Origin: Candidatus Peregrinibacteria bacterium GW2011_GWA2_33_10
Lineage (GTDB): Bacteria; Patescibacteriota; Gracilibacteria; UBA1369; GWC2-33-13
Direction: 5' to 3'
DNA length: 35,659 nucleotides
Assembly: GCA_000989565.1 (NCBI GenBank)
Contig: LBOO01000007.1
Location: 69,202 to 104,860 of the forward strand
The notes beneath the pieces were generated by a model. It ran no database searches, was not told where the DNA came from, and saw only the letters and a list, made by a program, of their open reading frames with translations. Shown here piece by piece: positions 32,050 through 35,659 of the stretch. Both the position numbers and the translations under genes were made by a program. The first letter of the stretch is position 1, and the number at the start of each line of letters is the position of its first letter.

Positions 32050-32796
32050 TTAATTAAATAATTCTTTTATGTAATCTTCTATGGTGTAGAGGCCGGTTTT
32101 GCCTTTTATCCATTTTGCGCATTGAATGGCGCCGAGGGCAAATCCGGCGCGGGATCTGGCTTGATGAGTTATTTCCAATGTGTCAGCTTCGCTATCGAAA
32201 TAGATTGAATGTGTGCCGGGAATATACCCTCCTCGTGTAGAAGTGAAGTGTAATTCATTAGGTTTTGGAGGGCGATTTAAAATATTTGTTTGTAATGTTT
32301 TTTTTCTTTTTATATTTTTTAAAATTATTTGTGCTGATTTTTGTGCTGTGCCTGATGGAGAATCGGCTTTTTTGTTGTGATGAAATTCATGGCCGAAAAT
32401 ATCATATTGCGGAAATAGATTAAATTTTTTGCTTGCTTCTTCCAAAATTTGCCAAAATAAATGCACTCCAATGGAAAAATTAGATCCGTAAATTAAACCG
32501 ATATGATTTTTTTTAACAATTTTTTCAACTTTGGGTAATATGTCCAGCCATCCTGTGGTGCCGATTACTAAATTTACTTTTTCTTTTGCGGCTTTTTCAA
32601 TATTTTCCAAAATTGTGTCAGGATGAGTGAAATCTATGGCTACATCTGTATTTTTTAGGCTTTGGTGGGTGATGCCGCTACAAGTTGCTTTTTGGTGATG
32701 AGGATCAATAATGCTTGATACAATAATTTTTTCTCTTTCCGCGATTTTATAGATTTCTTGTCCCATTTTGCCAAAACCGATTAAACTTATTCTCAT
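32050..32796 (-). CDS. dapB: Dihydrodipicolinate reductase
   Basis: Protein of 248 residues. The N-terminal nucleotide-binding motif is ISLIGFGKMGQEI (3-15). VAIDFTHPD and VIGTTGW (77-83) follow, then the substrate-binding signature EFHHNKKADSPSGTA (137-151), which contains the catalytic His pair and Lys. It reduces the dapA product to tetrahydrodipicolinate. In the operon it follows lysC after 18 bases and precedes dapA by 30 bases. The length and motifs are normal. Confidence 0.95.
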   Translation of the reverse strand: MRISLIGFGKMGQEIYKIAEREKIIVSSIIDPHHQKATCSGITHQSLKNTDVAIDFTHPDTILENIEKAAKEKVNLVIGTTGWLDILPKVEKIVKKNHIGLIYGSNFSIGVHLFWQILEEASKKFNLFPQYDIFGHEFHHNKKADSPSGTAQKSAQIILKNIKRKKTLQTNILNRPPKPNELHFTSTRGGYIPGTHSIYFDSEADTLEITHQARSRAGFALGAIQCAKWIKGKTGLYTIEDYIKELFN

Positions 32797-32814
32797 ATTT
32801 TTTTTGGTTAAAAT

Positions 32815-34170
32815 TTATTCAAAAAGAGATTTATGTAGAGCTTTTACGGCTTTCTCTAATAATTCTTCTTTGATTAAAAAAGTTATATTAATATTTGACG
32901 CGCCTTTTGAAATTATTTCTGTGGGTATCTTATTTTTGGTTAATGTTTCAAAAATTATTGCTTCTTTTTTGAGATCGTTTTTTAATTTATTGCCAACTAT
33001 GCAGATTAAGGCGAGATTTTTTTCGGTTTGTACTTTTCCATATTTTTGAAGGTCTTCAATTAATTCCGGTTTTAAATCTTTAGTGTTTATACTTAAACTT
33101 ACGCTTACTTCGCTTGTTGTCACAACATCGATGGATATTTTGTGATGTGAAAATATTTCAAAAATTTTTGCCAGAAAGCCGTATTGTCCAAGCATTCTTG
33201 AAGAACAAATTCGAATTAGGGTAATATTTTTTAAAAAGGAAATTGCTTTTATTTCATCGCTTTTACTTCCTGATGCTACGATAGTGCCTTTATCTTCGGG
33301 TTTAAAGGTGTTTAAAATGCGTACCGGAATATTTTTTTCCACTGCCGGCTGGATGGTTTTCGGATGCAGGACTTTTGCTCCAAAATAAGCTAATTCTGCG
33401 GTTTCTTTGAATGTTATTTGAGGTATGATTTTTGCTTGTTTTACGATTCTGGGATCTGTTGTTAGAATGCCACTAACATCTGTCCAGATTTGAATTTCTT
33501 TAGCATCAAGGCAGATTCCCAGAATTGCGGCAGTATAGTCAGAACCTCCGCGACCTAGAGTAACAATATTGCCTTTTATTGATCCGGCAATAAATCCAGT
33601 AACTATTGGAATTATGTTTTTTTTTAAAAGAGGGTGAATGTGTTTGCGAATTAATATTTCACTTTGAGGGAAATCCACATTGGCACCATTAAAAGTTTCA
33701 TCTGTACGAATAATTTCAGCAGCAGATATTTTTTGTGCATTGATTCCCATTTTTTTAAGTGTGAATGCCATTAATTGGGCAGACATGCGTTCTCCAAAAG
33801 ATGAAATCAGATCAAGTGTTTGAGGACTTAGCTCGTTTAAACAGCTGATTCCTTGATAGATATTTTTAATCCGGTTTAAGTAATCATTAAATACCTCATG
33901 TATAATTTTTTGATCTTTATTCGCAATATTTTTTTCAATTATTTCAAAATGTATTTCTTTTAGGATTTGTAAATTTTTTTTAACTTCGGATTCATTATTT
34001 TCCAATGCTGAATTTGCCGTATTAATGAGCAAGTCTGTAATTTTTTGTACAGCGGATACCACAACAACCTTATACTTTTCCTTTTGTGAAAGTATGATTT
34101 TTGCAACATTTTGTATCCTCTGCGCGTTCCCGACTGAGGAGCCTCCAAACTTGAGAATTGTTGGGTGCAT
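32815..34170 (-). CDS. lysC: Aspartokinase, monofunctional
   Basis: Protein of 451 residues. It has KFGGSSVGNAQRI at the start (7-19), SSFGERMSAQLMA, VTGFIAGSIKGNIVTLGRGGSDYTAAILG, and WTDVSGILTTDPRIV, all typical of the amino-acid kinase domain. A paired ACT region follows from about residue 310, the site of feedback binding in this family. The length matches the LysC/type-III group. It phosphorylates aspartate, the first step toward Lys, Thr and Met. It is the first gene of the operon lysC-dapB-dapA-lysA-dapL and is preceded by a promoter and a Lys/Thr leader-peptide attenuator. Confidence 0.95.
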   Translation of the reverse strand: MHPTILKFGGSSVGNAQRIQNVAKIILSQKEKYKVVVVSAVQKITDLLINTANSALENNESEVKKNLQILKEIHFEIIEKNIANKDQKIIHEVFNDYLNRIKNIYQGISCLNELSPQTLDLISSFGERMSAQLMAFTLKKMGINAQKISAAEIIRTDETFNGANVDFPQSEILIRKHIHPLLKKNIIPIVTGFIAGSIKGNIVTLGRGGSDYTAAILGICLDAKEIQIWTDVSGILTTDPRIVKQAKIIPQITFKETAELAYFGAKVLHPKTIQPAVEKNIPVRILNTFKPEDKGTIVASGSKSDEIKAISFLKNITLIRICSSRMLGQYGFLAKIFEIFSHHKISIDVVTTSEVSVSLSINTKDLKPELIEDLQKYGKVQTEKNLALICIVGNKLKNDLKKEAIIFETLTKNKIPTEIISKGASNINITFLIKEELLEKAVKALHKSLFE

Positions 34171-34178
34171 TTTTAAAG

Positions 34179-34215
34179 ATTAAATTATAAAAGGCTCTCT
34201 ATTTTGCTTAGAGAG
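34179..34215 (-). terminator. Terminator hairpin (segments 3:4) of the lysC attenuator
   Basis: Minus strand: CTCTCTA (34215-34209), a 7-base loop, TAGAGAG (34201-34195), then CC and TTTTATAATTTAAT. The stem is 7 bp and the U-tract is interrupted, so it is moderate. It lies directly before the lysC start region. Confidence 0.6.
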
Positions 34216-34306
34216 TGGGATTTTCATGGTTTAGATTTTTTTATCGTGAATTAGCTCTCTCTAAGCGTAGAGTGGTTTTCTTTGAGGACTTCTTTGAAAG
34301 AGAGAG
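34206..34306 (-). promoter_or_regulatory. Four-segment attenuator of the lysC operon
   Basis: On the minus strand, segment 1 is CTCTCTCT (34306-34299), segment 2 GCTTAGAGAGAG (34266-34255), segment 3 CTCTCTAAGC (34215-34206) and segment 4 TAGAGAG (34201-34195). Pairing 1:2 is 8 bp. Pairing 2:3 is a perfect 10 bp (GCTTAGAGAG with CTCTCTAAGC) and destroys the 3:4 terminator. The 2:3 antiterminator is longer than the 7-bp terminator, as in known amino-acid attenuators. The Lys/Thr codons of the leader peptide lie between segments 1 and 2. Confidence 0.72.
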
Positions 34307-34318
34307 AAAAATTTGCAT
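34241..34318 (-). CDS. Lys/Thr leader peptide of the lysC operon
   Basis: A 25-codon frame starting ATG 34318 and ending TAA. It begins MQIFLSLS and then carries K9-K10-S11-S12-K13-K14-T15-T16, that is, four Lys and two Thr codons within eight, followed by a 9-residue end. The run lies at 34294-34271, between attenuator segments 1 and 2, and the stop codon lies between segments 2 and 3. A stalled ribosome would leave segment 2 free for the antiterminator; one at the stop codon would mask it. Lys and Thr are the end products that feed back on aspartokinase. No good Shine-Dalgarno sequence is visible, and the transcript starts about 16 bases upstream. Confidence 0.72.
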   Translation of the reverse strand: MQIFLSLSKKSSKKTTLRLERANSR

Positions 34319-34340
34319 AAAAATTTATAAGCGTGATTTA

Positions 34341-34369
34341 AAATTAGGGGAAGAAATAGAATGTGTCAA
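34341..34369 (-). promoter_or_regulatory. Promoter of the lysC operon
   Basis: Minus strand: a perfect TTGACA (34369-34364), 17 bp and TAATTT (34346-34341). Transcription would start near 34334 and give a leader of about 160 bases that holds the leader peptide and the attenuator. The promoter lies directly after the stop of the DUF3467 gene. Confidence 0.65.
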
Positions 34370-34385
34370 GAAGAGGGGAAGAAAT

Positions 34386-34667
34386 TTAGTTTTTGTTGGT
34401 TGCTTTCTCATTTTTTTCTAAAAAATTTTTATATTGTTTAGAAAGAAGTTCTTTTAATTCTTTTGCAGCTTTGTGCGATAAGACTATTCTCGCTACTTCT
34501 TCAGTAGTAGGTTTGAAGTCTTTAATATTGTCATTGCTTATTTGTGTCGGTTTTGCTTGATAAAAGATTAGCGTAGCGTCATAAGGTGTAATAATGCTAG
34601 AAACTAATTGAGCATATTTAGTTTCTGTTGACTTGTTAACACGAGGTTGAATTTGTTCTTGGTCCAT
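34386..34667 (-). CDS. DUF3467 protein
   Basis: Protein of 93 residues. The core ETKYAQLVSSIITPYDATLIFYQ, then VARIVLSHKAAKELKELLSKQYKNFLEKN, is the DUF3467 pattern: a beta-rich N-terminal half and a C-terminal helix. The function is unknown. It overlaps the preceding HTH antitoxin gene by 32 bases and is the third gene in the order toxin, antitoxin, DUF3467. This resembles toxin-antitoxin-chaperone operons, where the third gene is SecB-like; no SecB motif is visible here, so that role is only a hypothesis. Confidence 0.75.
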   Translation of the reverse strand: MDQEQIQPRVNKSTETKYAQLVSSIITPYDATLIFYQAKPTQISNDNIKDFKPTTEEVARIVLSHKAAKELKELLSKQYKNFLEKNEKATNKN

Positions 34668-35079
34668 ATTTGAATAAGTTATTAAGATTAAATTTTGTAT
34701 ATTCTATATCTATAAAATTCCCTTTCTCTTCAGTGGAATTTGTTAAACATTGAACCTCATTGGAATTTTCGCAGAATTTGGAAAATTTTTCTTTTTCAGC
34801 AAATGTACTTGCGTCAAATATTGTTAAATCTATTCCCAAAACTTCGCTGATTTGCCAAAGAGTTGAACATTTAAGGTTTTGCCCTGCTTCGATTCTGGCT
34901 AGGGCGCTTTGTTTAATTCCTAGTTTTTTTGCAAAAGTCTCTTGAGTATATCCTTGGTTTTTTCTGAGAGCTGCAATATTTAAGCATATTTCATACAGCC
35001 AATTTTCATACTCCAAATCTTTTTTTAAGCTAGGATCTTTTTTAATTTTTTTGTTAATGTAATTGCTATAGTTTTTCAT
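34636..35079 (-). CDS. XRE-family antitoxin with C-terminal extension (HigA-like)
   Basis: Protein of 147 residues. A helix-turn-helix of the XRE type lies at about 36-87 (LRKNQGYTQETFAKKLGIKQ, then SALARIEAGQNLKCSTLWQI), the usual HigA-type antitoxin domain. About 50 residues follow it (NEVQCLTNSTEEKGNFIDIE, then YTKFNLNNLFKYGP), which is longer than a minimal antitoxin and rich in aromatic residues. It begins 2 bases after the toxin gene and overlaps the DUF3467 gene by 32 bases. The order with the toxin first is typical of higBA modules. Confidence 0.83.
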   Translation of the reverse strand: MKNYSNYINKKIKKDPSLKKDLEYENWLYEICLNIAALRKNQGYTQETFAKKLGIKQSALARIEAGQNLKCSTLWQISEVLGIDLTIFDASTFAEKEKFSKFCENSNEVQCLTNSTEEKGNFIDIEYTKFNLNNLFKYGPRTNSTSC

Positions 35080-35081
35080 AA

Positions 35082-35423
35082 TTAAAGTTTGGTTATCATT
35101 TTTATTCTTTCCAAAGATATATTTATATCATTTATATGTGTTTTATTGCTTTTTTTATCAAAAGCATGGAGGAGATACAAATAATTATTTGTTAAAGCTG
35201 TATGAATCCGGTATTTTTCTGTAATTATTTTTATTTGAATTATTGAATGTTTTATTTTGCTTTTTATTTTTATAATTTTATATGTTCGCCCCTCGATAAT
35301 TGACGTTCCATTTTCTGCTAATTTTATAATTCTGCTATATAATTTTTTAAAATCTTCTTTATTAACTTTATCTAAGTATTTTTCTATGGATTTGTGGATG
35401 ATAATAATTTTTCGTGGCGGCAT
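35082..35423 (-). CDS. HigB/Gp49-like toxin
   Basis: Protein of 113 residues. The C-terminal part YRIHTALTNNYLYLLHAFDK, then KSNKTHINDINISLERI, matches the Gp49/HigB2 branch of the RelE superfamily (LLHAF-x-KK-x-x-K-T). The N-terminal part is more divergent. RelE-fold toxins of this type usually cut ribosome-bound mRNA. It is the first gene of a three-gene set. A near-consensus promoter at 35437-35465 predicts a transcript start only about 7 bases before the ATG, so the message is almost leaderless. Confidence 0.8.
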   Translation of the reverse strand: MPPRKIIIIHKSIEKYLDKVNKEDFKKLYSRIIKLAENGTSIIEGRTYKIIKIKSKIKHSIIQIKIITEKYRIHTALTNNYLYLLHAFDKKSNKTHINDINISLERIKMITKL

Positions 35424-35436
35424 TTGGTGTTAGTTA

Positions 35437-35465
35437 ATTATATCATGCTTGTTATATATTGGCAA
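35437..35465 (-). promoter_or_regulatory. Promoter of the HigB/HigA/DUF3467 set
   Basis: Minus strand: TTGCCA (35465-35460), 17 bp and a perfect TATAAT (35442-35437). The ATG is at 35423, so the predicted 5' leader is about 6-7 bases. Confidence 0.65.
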
Positions 35466-35594
35466 ATCTTGTAGTAAAATTATAACTTTTATGTTATTTA
35501 TTTGCAAGATGTTTATTTGTAATTGCTCACTGAGGAAATGTGTTATTATTAAGCGAAAATTTTATGTCATCCCTGTAAATGTTACATAATTCGT

Positions 35595-35633
35595 TGACAG
35601 AATTATAATAAAAAAAATTTTATAATCCTGTCA
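35595..35633. repeat. Inverted repeat near the window end, possible operator
   Basis: Left arm TGACAGAATTATAA (35595-35608) and right arm TTATAATCCTGTCA (35620-35633) are complementary apart from one mismatch, with an 11-base centre. The left arm overlaps TTGACA (35594-35599), and the repeat contains TTTTAT 18 bp further on. An ATG at 35638 opens the frame MRKTTND, cut off by the window edge. The repeat may regulate that gene. The rest of 35466-35594 shows nothing I can name. Confidence 0.4.
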
Positions 35634-35659
35634 TAAAATGAGAAAAACCACCAATGATA

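Noticed and set aside
34171-34340. Lysine riboswitch (L-box) or T-box before lysC
   Set aside because: The conserved L-box core and the T-box AGGGUGG sequence are not present, whereas leader peptide and alternative pairings explain the region.
34215-34421. 68-codon plus-strand frame opposite the lysC leader
   Set aside because: It runs antisense through the attenuator and into the DUF3467 gene, shows no family pattern, and its open frame is explained by the purine-rich strand.
1-35659. CRISPR array, rRNA, tRNA or replication origin
   Set aside because: No regularly spaced direct repeats, no conserved RNA-gene sequences and no DnaA-box cluster were seen; the only tandem repeats are the heptamers.

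Overview
The window is AT-rich (roughly one third G+C by eye) and tightly packed. Genes follow the standard bacterial code with TGA as a stop: the CNNM-type transporter, the orphan zinc-ribbon tail and the Cys leader peptide all end in TGA. That argues against the Gracilibacteria/SR1 code, where TGA is Gly. The multicopy Cys-rich zinc-ribbon proteins, the DUF5652 membrane protein, small toxin-antitoxin modules and the many unrecognised proteins suggest a Patescibacteria (CPR) genome. Having partial folate, lysine and sulfur amino-acid pathways would suit one of its less reduced lineages, such as Peregrinibacteria. That placement is inference.

Layout. 1-4.4 kb: the C-terminal part of pabB, two unrecognised proteins, a pabC-like aminotransferase and a small lipoprotein. 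4.4-12 kb: a TPM/LemA pair, a small alpha/beta hydrolase, an unusual prephenate-dehydratase-like/M24-peptidase fusion, an HTH-Fic protein with its own paired operator, a flavoprotein of the geranylgeranyl-reductase type, folP and a TrmB-type regulator. 12-18.3 kb: three Cys-rich zinc-ribbon paralogues (one intact, one broken, one shortened) separated by a Phd/RelE-like module and an AbiEii-like nucleotidyltransferase cassette. 18.3-21.6 kb: a CNNM/CBS transporter-like protein, a ferritin-like protein, a CDF metal transporter, DUF5652 and a fourth, orphan zinc-ribbon tail. 21.6-34.4 kb: amino-acid metabolism, with cystathionine beta-synthase plus gamma-lyase/synthase, homoserine dehydrogenase, and the operon lysC-dapB-dapA-lysA-dapL. 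Between these lie an SLH protein, a 161-bp element with perfect 29-bp inverted ends, a guanine deaminase and a putative lipoprotein metallopeptidase. 34.4-35.4 kb: a HigB/HigA-type pair followed by a DUF3467 gene.

The most striking result is not visible as ordinary genes. Both amino-acid operons on the minus strand appear to start with a classical ribosome-mediated attenuator. The lysC operon has a promoter, a 25-residue leader peptide carrying Lys-Lys-Ser-Ser-Lys-Lys-Thr-Thr, and four mutually exclusive RNA segments ending in a terminator-like hairpin. The CBS-CGL operon has a 16-residue leader peptide with adjacent Cys codons, again followed by anti-antiterminator, antiterminator and terminator pairings. 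In each case the codons match the end product of the operon: Lys/Thr for aspartokinase and the lysine genes, Cys for transsulfuration.

The second theme is a recombining family of Cys-rich proteins. The paralogues share a nearly identical 3' block, two of them end at the same nucleotide of that block, and two start directly after arrays of a 7-bp repeat that itself supplies -10-like sequences.
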